DNA of 64,000 nucleotides from Paracoccaceae bacterium (GCA_016124615.1 WGNF01000002.1:310001-374000), one strand, 5' to 3'. Counted from the first letter of the stretch, positions 53,740 to 63,272 are shown. Made by a program: numbers and translations. Notes: generated by a model from the sequence alone, not told the origin.

Positions 53740-54384
53740 ATGAAAAGTCGAGTCGATTCCGCTTTGTTCCCGGCGCCGGGCGGCCCGGCGCTGGTGGTGG
53801 GCGGTGTTGCCGTGCATCCGGGCTACATTGATCCTGCCGCACAGGCGGCGCTGGTCGAAGACCTGCGCGGGGTTATCCGGGCCGCGCCGCTCTTTTCCCC
53901 GATGACCCCGCAAGGCCGCGCGATGAGCGTGCGCATGACGGCCGCCGGGCGCTATGGCTGGTTTTCCGACCGCACGGGCTACCGCTACATCCCGTCGCAC
54001 CCCGCCGGCACGCCCTGGCCGCCGATCCCCGACGCCGTGCTGGCGATCTGGCGGGCGCTGGTCTCGGCGGAGCGGATGCCGGATTGCTGTCTGGTGAACT
54101 TCTACGCCGCGTCGGCGCGCATGGGCCTGCATCAGGACCGGGACGAGGCCGATTTCAGCTGGCCCGTACTTTCCGTCTCGCTGGGCGACGAGGCGCTGTT
54201 TCGGGTCGGCGGCACCACGCGCGGCGGGCCGACGCAAAGCGTCTGGCTGCGGTCGGGCGATGTGGCGATCCTTGGCGGCGCGGCGCGGCTGGCCTTCCAC
54301 GGCATCGACCGCGTGCGCGCCGCAAGCTCCACCCTGCTGCCGAAGGGCGGCCGCATCAACCTGACGCTGCGGGTGGTCGATTAG
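53740..54384 (+). CDS. alkB: Alkylated DNA repair dioxygenase AlkB
   Basis: AlkB is an Fe(II)/2-oxoglutarate dioxygenase that oxidatively removes 1-methyladenine and 3-methylcytosine lesions. The 214-residue protein has the iron ligands in MGLHQDRDEADFSWPV (HxD) and ARLAFHGIDRVRA (His), the conserved VNFYAASARMG, and the 2-oxoglutarate/substrate motif GGRINLTLRVV (RxNxTxR). The frame stays open more than 1100 codons upstream, antisense to dnaK and dnaJ, but homology starts at 53740, where AGGA precedes the ATG. Confidence 0.95.
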   Translation: MKSRVDSALFPAPGGPALVVGGVAVHPGYIDPAAQAALVEDLRGVIRAAPLFSPMTPQGRAMSVRMTAAGRYGWFSDRTGYRYIPSHPAGTPWPPIPDAVLAIWRALVSAERMPDCCLVNFYAASARMGLHQDRDEADFSWPVLSVSLGDEALFRVGGTTRGGPTQSVWLRSGDVAILGGAARLAFHGIDRVRAASSTLLPKGGRINLTLRVVD

Positions 54385-55202
54385 CGCCCGGCGTCCCAGC
54401 TCAGCGAGGCATGGCGGCCGGTGTAATACTCGGCGATCAGGCCGATCATCACGCAGACGCAGGTGACGTAGACCGGATACATGACCGAGGTGAAGTGGGG
54501 CTGATAGTTCACGAACACAAAGCCGCGCGCCTGGTCGATGGTGTGGAACAGCGGGTTCCAGCTGAAATAGTGGCGCATCTTCGTCGGCAGGCTGTTGACC
54601 AGAAACATCTTGCCTGACGCGACCATGTTCGCGCGGGTGAACAGGGTGATCGCGATCCCGACGATTTCGGGCTGCCACGGCTTCGCCGCGCGGAAGATCA
54701 GGCCGATGCCCACGCCGCTAAGCCAGGCGAGCAGGATCATGCCGACTGCCGGAATCGGGTGTTCGATCGTCACCGGCTTGAATGCCACGACGTAGATGCC
54801 CAGCACCACCGCCATCGACATCACCTGAAGGTAGAGCGAACTGAGGGCGGCCGCACAGATCGACACGATCGGGTTCATCGGGGCGTGTTTCATCATCGCC
54901 GACGTCGCGCCCTCGGCCGCTGACACCGCCATGATCGCGCGGGTATGGGTGAAGTAAAGGAACACGCCCGACATGATGTAGAGCACGAAGTCACCGCGCA
55001 CCCGCATCGAGGCAAGGCCCAGCACCTTGTACATCACATAGAAGACGATGATCATCATCGCCGTCTGCATCATGTTCAGCAAAAGACCGATGACGGCATT
55101 GCCATGCGTCTTGCGCACGTTGCGCACCGAAATGTGGTAGATCAGCTCCAGCTGGGAAAGCAATGTGCGCGTCGGTGTGGGGTGGAATTCGGCGCTGAAC
55201 AT
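54381..55202 (-). CDS. ABC-2 polysaccharide export permease (KpsM/Wzm-like)
   Basis: A 273-residue inner-membrane protein with about six helices, of the family that exports capsular polysaccharide or O-antigen. Family features include NPIVSICAAALSSLYLQVMS in the middle and FSWNPLFHTIDQARGFVFV near the C-end. It converges on alkB with a 4-base overlap. The ATPase (KpsT-like) and periplasmic partners are not adjacent, which is unusual; they may be elsewhere. The divergent gene to the right is cysQ. Confidence 0.85.
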   Translation of the reverse strand: MFSAEFHPTPTRTLLSQLELIYHISVRNVRKTHGNAVIGLLLNMMQTAMMIIVFYVMYKVLGLASMRVRGDFVLYIMSGVFLYFTHTRAIMAVSAAEGATSAMMKHAPMNPIVSICAAALSSLYLQVMSMAVVLGIYVVAFKPVTIEHPIPAVGMILLAWLSGVGIGLIFRAAKPWQPEIVGIAITLFTRANMVASGKMFLVNSLPTKMRHYFSWNPLFHTIDQARGFVFVNYQPHFTSVMYPVYVTCVCVMIGLIAEYYTGRHASLSWDAGR

Positions 55203-55342
55203 TTGAGCACTTAACCTGCGGGAATCGGACTTCGGGGATCAACCGTATCTGCAAATCTTGCCCATTTCATGGCGATGAACGATACGGAGCCGTCAGTTTC
55301 AATCAAGTATGCGCGACATGCCGACGCGCGAGGAGAATTGCG

Positions 55343-56140
55343 ATGGATCATTCACGTCTTGAAGCGGTGATGCGGACCCTGGCGCTGGAGGCCGGTGATC
55401 GCATCATGGAGGTCTACGCCGCGCCGGACTTCGACGTGAAGACCAAATCCGACGCAAGCCCGGTGACCGAGGCCGACGAGGCCGCCGACGCGCTGATCTC
55501 GGCCGGTCTGCGCGCGGCCTTCCCCGATCTGGCGCTGGTGACCGAAGAGCAGGCGGGATCGCACGCCCAGCGGGTATCGACCTTCCTGATCGTCGATCCG
55601 CTGGATGGAACCAAGGAATTCGTGCAGCGCCGTGGCGATTTCACGGTGAACATCGCCTATGTCGAGAACGGCGTGCCGATCCGCGGCGTTGTCTATGCCC
55701 CTGCCAAGGGGCGGCTGTTCTACACCCGCGCCGACGGGCAGGCGGTGGAGGAAACCGGCGCCTTCGCCAAGGATGCCGTGGGCCCGCAGACGCCCCTGCA
55801 AGTCTCCATCCCCGACAACCGGGCGCTGATGGTGGTGGCATCGAAGTCGCACAGGGATCAGGCGACCGACGATTACATCGCGCATTACGCGGTGAAGGAC
55901 ATGACCAGCGCCGGATCGTCGCTGAAGTTCTGTCTGGTCGCCACCGGCGAGGCCGATCTTTACCCCCGCCTTGGCCGCACGATGGAATGGGATACGGCGG
56001 CGGGCGATGCCGTGCTGCGCGGCGCCGGCGGCCATGTCGTGCGCTTTGACGACCATACCCCGCTCGTCTACGGCAAGCCGGGCTTCGACAACCCGTTCTT
56101 CATCGCCTACGCTCCCGGCGTCGACCTACAGGAGCCGTGA
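55343..56140 (+). CDS. cysQ: 3'(2'),5'-bisphosphate nucleotidase CysQ
   Basis: CysQ hydrolyses 3'-phosphoadenosine 5'-phosphate (PAP), the by-product of PAPS-dependent sulfotransfer and of sulfate reduction. The 265-residue protein is of the inositol-monophosphatase fold: TEEQ (metal site 1), IVDPLDGTKEFVQRRGDF (metal site 2) and MEWDTAAGDAVLRGAGG. GAGGAG precedes the ATG. It overlaps kdsB by one base and lies in the polysaccharide locus with a sulfotransferase at its far end. Confidence 0.92.
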   Translation: MDHSRLEAVMRTLALEAGDRIMEVYAAPDFDVKTKSDASPVTEADEAADALISAGLRAAFPDLALVTEEQAGSHAQRVSTFLIVDPLDGTKEFVQRRGDFTVNIAYVENGVPIRGVVYAPAKGRLFYTRADGQAVEETGAFAKDAVGPQTPLQVSIPDNRALMVVASKSHRDQATDDYIAHYAVKDMTSAGSSLKFCLVATGEADLYPRLGRTMEWDTAAGDAVLRGAGGHVVRFDDHTPLVYGKPGFDNPFFIAYAPGVDLQEP

Positions 56141-56940
56141 TGTCTGTCCTCATCGCCATTCCCGCCCGCTACGCCTCGACCCGATACCCCGGCAAGCCCT
56201 TGGTGGCGCTGCGGGGGCCGGACGGGGTGGCAAAGACGCTGGTGCAACGATCGTGGGAGGCCGCGATGGCGGTGCGCGGCGCCGACCGGGTGGTGGTCGC
56301 GACCGACGACGACCGCATCCGCGCCGAGGCCGAAGGCTTTGGCGCCGAAGTGGTGATGACCTCGGACCAATGCCAGAACGGCACCGAACGCTGTGCCGAA
56401 GCCTATGACCGGCTGGGCGGCGGGTTCGAGATCGTGGTGAACCTGCAAGGCGATGCGCCGCTGACCCCGCCGTGGTTCGTCGAAGATCTCGTGGCCGGGC
56501 TGAAGGCCGACCCGGTGGCCGAAGTCGCCACCCCGGTCTTGCGCTGCGATGGCCGCGCGCTGAATGGCTTTCTGGACGATCGCCGGGCGGGCCGCGTCGG
56601 CGGCACCACGGCGGTCTTCGGGCGCGACCGCAAGGCGCTTTATTTCTCGAAAGAGGTCATCCCCTACACCGGCCGCCGCTATGCCGACGAGGCCGAAACC
56701 CCGGTGTTTCACCATGTCGGCGTCTATGCCTATCGCCCGTCGGCGCTGGCGGCCTATCCACGGTGGGAGGCCGGGCCGCTGGAAAAGCTGGAAGGGCTGG
56801 AACAGTTGCGGTTTCTGGAACGCGAACGCCCGGTGTTGTGCGTCGAGGTGCAGGCCCGCGGGCGCCAGTTCTGGGAACTGAACAACCCCGAGGACGTGCC
56901 GAAGATCGAGGCGATGCTGGCGGAGATGGCGGCCGGATGA
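56140..56940 (+). CDS. kdsB: 3-deoxy-manno-octulosonate cytidylyltransferase (CMP-Kdo synthetase)
   Basis: The enzyme activates Kdo with CTP for lipopolysaccharide or for the Kdo linker of capsules. The 266-residue protein has IAIPARYASTRYPGKPLVAL, VVVATDDDRIRAEAEGFGAE, VMTSDQCQNGTERCAEAYD, VNLQGDAPLTPPWFVEDLVA and ELNNPEDVPKIEAML. ATG at 56140 overlaps the cysQ stop, with AGGAG just upstream. It could be the housekeeping copy or a capsule-specific KpsU-type paralogue; the sequence alone does not say. Confidence 0.92.
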   Translation: MSVLIAIPARYASTRYPGKPLVALRGPDGVAKTLVQRSWEAAMAVRGADRVVVATDDDRIRAEAEGFGAEVVMTSDQCQNGTERCAEAYDRLGGGFEIVVNLQGDAPLTPPWFVEDLVAGLKADPVAEVATPVLRCDGRALNGFLDDRRAGRVGGTTAVFGRDRKALYFSKEVIPYTGRRYADEAETPVFHHVGVYAYRPSALAAYPRWEAGPLEKLEGLEQLRFLERERPVLCVEVQARGRQFWELNNPEDVPKIEAMLAEMAAG

Positions 56941-58169
56941 CGGCGCGGCCCGTCAGCGTCATCGTCGTCAGCCGCCACCGGGCGGCGGCGCTAAGACGCT
57001 GCGTGACGGGCATCGGGCAGTTGGACCATCCGAACCTCGAACTGATCGTGGTGGCCGATCCGGCCGGGCTGGCGGCGCTGGGCGACGGGGCGTTCAAGGC
57101 GGTGGCCTTCGATGTGCCCAACATCTCGGCGGCGCGCAACCTCGGGCTCGATCAGGCGGCGGGCGAGGTCGTGGCCTTCATCGACGATGACGCGGTGCCA
57201 GAGCCGACCTGGCTGCGGCGGCTGGTCGCGCCGTTCGACGACCCGAAGGTGGCGGCAGCGGGCGGTTTTGTGCGCGGGCGAAACGGCCTCAGCCTTCAGT
57301 GGCGCGCGATGGAGGTGGACCGGTTGGGGCAGGATCGCCCGCTGGAGGTTGCGACCGATCGCGCGACGGTCCGGGCGGGCAGCGCCGATCGCGCGGTCAA
57401 GACCCAAGGCACCAACTGCGCCTTTCGCCGCGCTACGCTTGCGGCCATCGGCGGCTTCGACGAGGCGCTGCACTTCTACCTCGACGAGGCCGATGTGAAC
57501 CTGCGCCTTGCCGCCGCCGGGCATCTGAGCGCCGTGGTGCCGGGGGCCGAGGTGCACCACGGCTTTGCCGAAAGCGCGCGGCGCAACGCCGACCGCACCC
57601 CGCGCACCCTGTTCGATATCAGTGCATCGAGTGCCGTCTTCCTGCGTCGTCACGCGCCTGCGCCGGACTGGGATGGCGCGCTTCGGGCCCTGCGCGTGGC
57701 GCAACGCCAGCGACTTGAGGCCTTTCGCGCGCGTGGGGCGATGGACCCGGCCGAGGCGGGCCGCCTGATGGCGACGTTGGAAGACGGCATCGCCGCCGGA
57801 TTGGCGCGCGACCTGCCGCCTTTGGTGCCCCGCAGCGCGCAACCGGGGCCGTTCCGGCCGCTGCCCGGCACCGGGCCGCGCGCCGGGTGTGTTCTCGCCG
57901 GTCGCCCGTGGTCGCGCAAACGCCGCGCCGCCGAAGCAGAGCGCCGTGCCGGGGCCGAGATTGTCACAGTGCTCAACCTTGGCCCGACGGCGCGGCCGCA
58001 CCATGCCCGGTTCCGCCCCGAGGGTTATTGGGAGCAGACCGGGGGCCTGTTCGGGCGTGCGGATCGAGCGGGCCCTCGATTCGCGCTCTGGTTGTTTTCC
58101 CGCCGAGTCCGCCACGAGATCGCGCGCATCGGCGCCAATCGGCCCACCGGGGCTCAACGGCCCCCCTGA
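56937..58169 (+). CDS. Family 2 glycosyltransferase with an extra C-terminal domain
   Basis: A 410-residue protein. Residues ~5-260 form a GT-A glycosyltransferase domain (VSVIVVSRHRAAALRRCVTG, VAFIDDDAVPEPTWLRRLVA with the DxD-type site, and FRRATLAAIGGFDEALHFYL DE-type acceptor region). The C-terminal ~150 residues (AGCVLAGRPWSRKRRAAEAE, GYWEQTGGLFGRADRAG) are not typical of the family. It overlaps kdsB by 4 bases. Sugar and acceptor unknown; probably part of surface polysaccharide synthesis. Confidence 0.85.
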   Translation: MTARPVSVIVVSRHRAAALRRCVTGIGQLDHPNLELIVVADPAGLAALGDGAFKAVAFDVPNISAARNLGLDQAAGEVVAFIDDDAVPEPTWLRRLVAPFDDPKVAAAGGFVRGRNGLSLQWRAMEVDRLGQDRPLEVATDRATVRAGSADRAVKTQGTNCAFRRATLAAIGGFDEALHFYLDEADVNLRLAAAGHLSAVVPGAEVHHGFAESARRNADRTPRTLFDISASSAVFLRRHAPAPDWDGALRALRVAQRQRLEAFRARGAMDPAEAGRLMATLEDGIAAGLARDLPPLVPRSAQPGPFRPLPGTGPRAGCVLAGRPWSRKRRAAEAERRAGAEIVTVLNLGPTARPHHARFRPEGYWEQTGGLFGRADRAGPRFALWLFSRRVRHEIARIGANRPTGAQRPP

Positions 58170-58330
58170 TCGGCATGCAACCGCCGAAAAATGTTACAGT
58201 TCTTGCCGATTGTCAGGGCCGGGGCCTTTCCGGGCACCGCAAATCTGACCAGAATGATAGTGGTAGCGCGCGTTGAACACAGACCGGTTGCACGGCGATT
58301 CGCCTGCGCAACTTCAGGATTGGAAAAGGT

Positions 58331-59224
58331 ATGAAACGGAAAGTCACGAAAGCTGTATTCCCCGTTGCGGGACTTGGCACGCGGTTCCTGCCAGCGACGA
58401 AGTCGATCCCGAAAGAGATCATGACCCTCGTCGACCGCCCGCTGATCCAATACGCGATCGACGAGGCGCGCGCCGCCGGGATCGAGGAATTCATTTTCGT
58501 GACCGCGCGCGGCAAGAGCGCGCTGGAGGATTACTTCGACGAGTCGCCGGAACTGGAAACGAGCCTGAAGAAGTCGGGCAAGACCACGCTGCTGGAAACG
58601 CTGCGGCAGACCTACATGGATTCCGGCGCCATTGCCTATGTGCGCCAGAACCGGGCGATGGGGCTTGGCCATGCGGTCTGGTGCGCGCGGCGTCTGGTCG
58701 GGGCGGAACCGTTCGCGGTGATCCTGACCGATGACGTGATCGCGGCGGAAAAGCCCTGCCTTCAGCAGATGATGGAAGCCTATGAGGAAACCGGAGGCAA
58801 CGTCGTCGCCGCGATGGAGGTTGCGCCGGAACGGACCTCTTCCTACGGCGTGCTGGACATCGCCGAGGATATGGGCGCCATCGTCCGCGTGAAGGGCATG
58901 GTCGAGAAGCCCAAGATGGAAGATGCGCCGTCCAATCTGGCCGTCATCGGCCGCTACATCCTGCTGCCGTCGGTGATGCAGAACCTTCACCGCGCCAAAG
59001 CCGGTGCGGGGGGCGAGATCCAGCTGACCGATGCCATCGCCGAGGAGATCACCGCAGGCAACCCGGTCTTTGGCTTCCGTTTCCACGGCCAGCGGTTTGA
59101 CTGCGGGTCGAAAGCGGGCTTCCTGCAGGCGACCGTGGCCTATGGCCTTGCCCGCGGCGATCTGCATGACGAATTCGCGCAGTATCTGGGCGATACCGTC
59201 GCGATGCTGAAGGCGGGGCACTGA
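58331..59224 (+). CDS. galU: UTP-glucose-1-phosphate uridylyltransferase GalU
   Basis: GalU makes UDP-glucose, the donor and precursor for many surface glycans. The 297-residue protein has the nucleotidyltransferase start FPVAGLGTRFLPATKSIPKE, then IMTLVDRPLIQYAIDEA, ILTDDVI and the YGVLDIAEDMGAIVRVKGMV and RFDCGSKAGFLQATVAYGL motifs. AAAAGG precedes the ATG. A 161-bp gap separates it from the upstream glycosyltransferase; no clear promoter was recognised in it. Confidence 0.96.
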   Translation: MKRKVTKAVFPVAGLGTRFLPATKSIPKEIMTLVDRPLIQYAIDEARAAGIEEFIFVTARGKSALEDYFDESPELETSLKKSGKTTLLETLRQTYMDSGAIAYVRQNRAMGLGHAVWCARRLVGAEPFAVILTDDVIAAEKPCLQQMMEAYEETGGNVVAAMEVAPERTSSYGVLDIAEDMGAIVRVKGMVEKPKMEDAPSNLAVIGRYILLPSVMQNLHRAKAGAGGEIQLTDAIAEEITAGNPVFGFRFHGQRFDCGSKAGFLQATVAYGLARGDLHDEFAQYLGDTVAMLKAGH

Positions 59225-59264
59225 ACGTGCCGGGCGCCGCGACCCCGGTCGCGTAGGGTCCGCG

Positions 59265-60497
59265 ATGCCCGCCGCGCGCCTTCTTGACCTGACGCGGCTG
59301 GTGTCGCGGGTCGGGCGCGGTCCGCTCACCGGCATCGACCGGGTGGAACGCGCCTATCTTGATGCCCTGATCCTGCAACCAGAACCGCTGTTTGCGCTGA
59401 TCCGCACCACCTTGGGCTATGTTCTGCTCGCGCCACCCGGCGTTGCGGCGTTGCGCGCGCGGCTGACCGGTGCGGCGGCATGGGGGTCGGCCGACCTGAT
59501 CGGCCGCCTCAGCCAGCGCCGTAACCCGATGCGTGCGCGGGCCGAGGCGGATTTGCGCCGTCTGGCGCAGGGCCGGGCGCGGCCGTCGGGGCTTTCGCGG
59601 CTGCTGGCGCGGCACCTGCCCGCGGGAACGGCCTATCTGAACGTCGGGCATTCCGATCTGGCGCGGGTGGTGTTTGACGCCGTCCGCCAACTGCCGGGCG
59701 CGCGCATCACGGTGATGATCCACGACACGATCCCGCTCGACCATCCCGACTTCGCCGTTGCAGGAATGCCAGCGGCGTTTGCCGCCCGTCTGGAACGGGT
59801 TGGCGCGGTGGCGGATCTGGTGCTCTACAATTCCGGCTACAGCCGCCGCATGGCAGAGGCGGCTTTTGGTCGCTGGGGGCGGGTGCCCCCCGGCCTTGTC
59901 GCGCCGCTGGGGGTAGAGCCGGTCGCCCCCGATCCGGCCCTGCTGCCGCCGGGGCTAGACCTTGCGCCACCTTATTTCCTGGCGCTCGGCACGATCGAGC
60001 CGCGCAAGAACCTGGGCTTTCTGCTCGACCTTTGGGAGGACCTTGGCCGCGATCCACCGCCGACCGGACTGCCGCGGCTGCTGATCGTGGGTCAGCGCGG
60101 CTGGGCCGATCCGGCGCTTCTGGCCCGGCTTGACGCGCTGCCGCCGGGCGGGCCGGTGCGCGATCTGGGCGGGCTGCCGGATGGTGCGGTGGCGGCGCTG
60201 ATGGCGGAGGCCGCCGGTCTTCTGTTCCCGTCGCTCGCTGAAGGCTACGGCTTGCCGCCGATCGAGGCCGCGGCGCTGGGGCTGCCGGTCGTCTGCAATC
60301 CGCTTGAGATCTATCAAGAGACGCTTGGCAACTACCCGGTTTACGCCCCTGTGCGCGACCGCTATCTTTGGCGCAAAGCAGTGACAGACCTGACGGCAAG
60401 GGCAGGGGGATCGAGCGGAGCGACAGGACAGCGGCAGGCCGCCGTCCCCGCACCATCGTGGGAGAGGCACTTCAAGCCGGTGTTAAGGCTGACGTGA
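59265..60497 (+). CDS. Family 4 (group 1) glycosyltransferase
   Basis: A 410-residue GT-B glycosyltransferase. The N-terminal half has ITVMIHDTIPLDHPDFAVAG and LVLYNSGYSRRMAEAAFG; the C-terminal half has the donor-binding features LALGTIEPRKNLGFLLDLWE and FPSLAEGYGLPPIEAAALG with the E-x7-E motif. It starts 40 bases after galU. The family includes mannosyl-, rhamnosyl- and glucosyltransferases; specificity is not readable. Confidence 0.88.
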   Translation: MPAARLLDLTRLVSRVGRGPLTGIDRVERAYLDALILQPEPLFALIRTTLGYVLLAPPGVAALRARLTGAAAWGSADLIGRLSQRRNPMRARAEADLRRLAQGRARPSGLSRLLARHLPAGTAYLNVGHSDLARVVFDAVRQLPGARITVMIHDTIPLDHPDFAVAGMPAAFAARLERVGAVADLVLYNSGYSRRMAEAAFGRWGRVPPGLVAPLGVEPVAPDPALLPPGLDLAPPYFLALGTIEPRKNLGFLLDLWEDLGRDPPPTGLPRLLIVGQRGWADPALLARLDALPPGGPVRDLGGLPDGAVAALMAEAAGLLFPSLAEGYGLPPIEAAALGLPVVCNPLEIYQETLGNYPVYAPVRDRYLWRKAVTDLTARAGGSSGATGQRQAAVPAPSWERHFKPVLRLT

Positions 60498-60546
60498 TAT
60501 TCCCCCGCCCGGGCGCCGTGCGATTGGCAGCGGGACGAGTATCAGT

Positions 60547-61557
60547 TTGGGGATTTGGCGATCATATCGGCTTCGTCTGGCGCGCAAGCGCTGGCGCATC
60601 AGGGCATTCCGCAAACGGCGAGAGCTTTCGGCCGTCACCAACCGCACGAATCTGATCCGGCGCACCGACATCCTTCTGTTCAGCACGCTGCGCAACGAAC
60701 GCATCCGGCTGCCCTATTTCCTGCGCTACTACCGCGATCAGGGCATCAACCACTTTCTGATCGTTGATAACGGCTCTGACGATGGCTCGCGCGAATATCT
60801 GGCCGAACAGCCCGACGTTTCGCTGTGGACCGCCGAGGCCGGCTACAAGCGCGCGCGTTTCGGGGTGGACTGGCTGAACTGGCTGCAGATGCGCTACGGC
60901 CACCGGCACTGGACGCTGGTCGTCGATCCGGATGAGTTCTTCGTTTACCCGTTCTGTGATACCCGTTCGATCCGCGCTCTGACCGACTGGCTGGATGCGT
61001 CTTCGATCCGGTCCTTCGGGGCGATGCTGCTGGATATGTATCCCAAGGGCGAGATCGACGCGCAGCCCTATCGCGAAGGCCAGGACCCGATGGAGATTGC
61101 CTGCTGGTTCGACAGCGGCAACTACACGATCAAGCGCAACGCGACCTTCGGCAACCTCTGGATTCAGGGCGGGCCACGGGCGCGGATGTTCTTTCCCGAC
61201 CGGCCCGAACGGGCGCCCGCGCTGAACAAGATCCCGCTGGTGAAATGGCATCGCGACTACACCTATGTCAGTTCCACCCACATGCTGCTCCCGCGCGGCC
61301 TTAACCTCGTCTATGACGAGTGGGGCGGGGAAAAGGCTTCAGGATGCCTTCTTCATGCCAAATTTCTGCACACATTTGTCGAGAAGTCGGCGGAAGAGCT
61401 TACCCGGCGCCAGCATTATGCCAACAGCCACGAATACCGCGCCTATGACGCGGGGCTGAAGGACAATCCCGACCTCTGGTGCAAGTGGAGCGAGAAGTAC
61501 ATCAACTGGCGGCAGCTCGAGATTCTCGGGCTGATGTCGAAAGGCAACTGGGCATGA
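60547..61557 (+). CDS. Glycosyltransferase family 2-like protein
   Basis: A 336-residue protein with a basic N-terminus and a GT2_4/GT92-like domain: TDILLFSTLRNERIRLPYFL, RYYRDQGINHFLIVDNGSDD, GSREYL and the metal-binding WTLVVDPDEFFVYPFCD. The C-terminal part (HMLLPRGLNLVYDEWGGEKA) is typical of this group in Rhodobacteraceae. Start is a TTG at 60547 with GGGACGAG upstream; a later start is possible. It precedes the GT14 gene by 10 bases. Confidence 0.82.
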   Translation: MGIWRSYRLRLARKRWRIRAFRKRRELSAVTNRTNLIRRTDILLFSTLRNERIRLPYFLRYYRDQGINHFLIVDNGSDDGSREYLAEQPDVSLWTAEAGYKRARFGVDWLNWLQMRYGHRHWTLVVDPDEFFVYPFCDTRSIRALTDWLDASSIRSFGAMLLDMYPKGEIDAQPYREGQDPMEIACWFDSGNYTIKRNATFGNLWIQGGPRARMFFPDRPERAPALNKIPLVKWHRDYTYVSSTHMLLPRGLNLVYDEWGGEKASGCLLHAKFLHTFVEKSAEELTRRQHYANSHEYRAYDAGLKDNPDLWCKWSEKYINWRQLEILGLMSKGNWA

Positions 61558-61567
61558 GGGCGAAGGG

Positions 61568-63268
61568 GTGACGGTCGGCTTCATCATGCTGTGCCACACC
61601 GCGCTGGATCGCGCGGCGCAGGTCGCGCGGCATTGGGCGACGCGCGACTGCCCGGTGGTGATCCATGTCGACAGCCGCGTGGGCCGCCACGCCTACGAAC
61701 GGTTGCAGCGCGCCATCGCCGACCTGCCCAACGTCGATGTCAGCCCGCGCTTTTCCTGCGAATGGGGCACATGGGGGCTGGTCGCCGCCACCCAGGCGGC
61801 AGCCGAACTGATGCTGAAGCGGTTCCCAGAGGTGCGCCACGTCTACCTCGCCTCTGGCTCCTGCCTGCCGCTGCGCCCGGTGGAAGAGTTGCGCGCCTAC
61901 CTTGACGAGCGGCCGACGACCGATTTCATCGAATCCGTGACCACCGAAGACGTGACATGGACGGTGGGCGGCTTCGACGCCGAACGGTTCACCCTGCGGT
62001 TTCCGTTTTCGTGGAAGAAGCATCGCCGACTGTTCGACGGCTACGTGAAATGGCAGCGCCGCATCGGCTTCAAGCGCCGCATTCCCGATGGCATCACCCC
62101 GCATCTGGGCAGCCAGTGGTGGTGCCTGACGCGGCAGACATTGTCGGCGATCCTCGAAGACCCGAAACGCGAGGTTTACGACCGTTACTTCCGCCGGGTC
62201 TGGATTCCCGACGAATCCTACTTCCAGACGATGGTGCGGCGCTATTCACGCAACGTGGAAAGCCGGTCGCTGACGCTGTCGAAGTTCGACTTTCAGGGGA
62301 AGCCACACATCTTCTACGATGACCACCTGCAGCTCTTGCGGCGGTCTGACTGCTTTGTGGCGCGCAAGATCTGGCCGCATGCCGACCGGCTTTACAAGGT
62401 GTTCCTTGCCTCCGACAGCGCGGGAACGGCGCAAACCGAACCGAACCCCGGCAAGATCGACCGTTTGTTCGCCAAGGCGGTAGAACGGCGGACCCGTGGC
62501 CGCGCCGGGCTGTACATGCAAAGCCGCTTTCCGAACGAAAACTGGGAAAACGGCCGCACCGCCCAACCCTATTCGGTGTTCGAGGGGTTCAGCGAGATTT
62601 TCGAGAACTTCGAGACCTGGCTGGCCAAGGCCGTGGGCGGGCGGGTGCATGGCCATCTTTACGCGCCCGAGCGTGCCCAGTTCGCGGGGGATGAAACGGT
62701 CTACAACGGCGCCCTGTCCGACAGCGCGGCGCTGCGCGACTACAACCCCAAGGCCTTCCTGACCAACCTGATCTGGAACACGCGGGGCGAGCGGCAGTGT
62801 TTTCAGTTCGGTCCCGGAGATACACAGGATATCGGCCGGTTCCTCGCGCTTGACCCGAATGCGCAGATTTCGGTGATCTCCGGCGCCTGGGCGGTGCCGC
62901 TGTTCCGCTCGAACCTCAACTTTTCGGATATCCGCAAGATCGCGGCAAAGCTGCAACGGATCGAGGGGCAACATCTGCACATCCTGCGCTCGCCGCAGTT
63001 GAAGGCGCGGGTCCGGATCTGGACGATGGCCGAGTTTGTCGAAAACCCGATGGAGCCGCTGCAAACCATCATCGACGAGATCGGCGCCCGCGGCATGCGC
63101 CGCCTGTCAGAGGCGCCGCGCATGGTCGATCTGACCGGCTTCGGGCGGTTCCTGCAAAACCTCAAGAACCAGGGGATGCAGCCCGTGCTGATGGGCGACT
63201 TCCCGGCCGGGGATGGCCCGCCGAATTCCAACGCGGCCCGGCGCGGCAAACCCTATCTGGTGAAATGA
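61568..63268 (+). CDS. GT14-type (core-2/I-branching) glycosyltransferase with C-terminal extension
   Basis: A 566-residue protein with a GTG start. Residues ~1-250 resemble beta-1,6-N-acetylglucosaminyltransferase/xylosyltransferase (GT14) enzymes: VGFIMLCHTALDRAAQVARH, VVIHVDSRVGRHAYERLQ, VYLASGSCLPLRPVEELRAY and PDESYFQTMVRRYSRNVESR. The C-terminal ~300 residues form a second region (I recall DUF5928 for such proteins) with TNLIWNTRGERQCFQFGPGD. It lies between another glycosyltransferase and the sulfotransferase, 4 bases before the latter. Confidence 0.8.
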   Translation: MTVGFIMLCHTALDRAAQVARHWATRDCPVVIHVDSRVGRHAYERLQRAIADLPNVDVSPRFSCEWGTWGLVAATQAAAELMLKRFPEVRHVYLASGSCLPLRPVEELRAYLDERPTTDFIESVTTEDVTWTVGGFDAERFTLRFPFSWKKHRRLFDGYVKWQRRIGFKRRIPDGITPHLGSQWWCLTRQTLSAILEDPKREVYDRYFRRVWIPDESYFQTMVRRYSRNVESRSLTLSKFDFQGKPHIFYDDHLQLLRRSDCFVARKIWPHADRLYKVFLASDSAGTAQTEPNPGKIDRLFAKAVERRTRGRAGLYMQSRFPNENWENGRTAQPYSVFEGFSEIFENFETWLAKAVGGRVHGHLYAPERAQFAGDETVYNGALSDSAALRDYNPKAFLTNLIWNTRGERQCFQFGPGDTQDIGRFLALDPNAQISVISGAWAVPLFRSNLNFSDIRKIAAKLQRIEGQHLHILRSPQLKARVRIWTMAEFVENPMEPLQTIIDEIGARGMRRLSEAPRMVDLTGFGRFLQNLKNQGMQPVLMGDFPAGDGPPNSNAARRGKPYLVK

Positions 63269-63272
63269 GCCC

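Noticed and set aside
50425..54384. A 1319-codon open frame on the plus strand across dnaJ and dnaK
   Set aside because: Only its last 214 codons (AlkB) have homology. The rest is exactly antisense to dnaJ and dnaK and stays open because GC-rich codon bias removes stop codons on the opposite strand.
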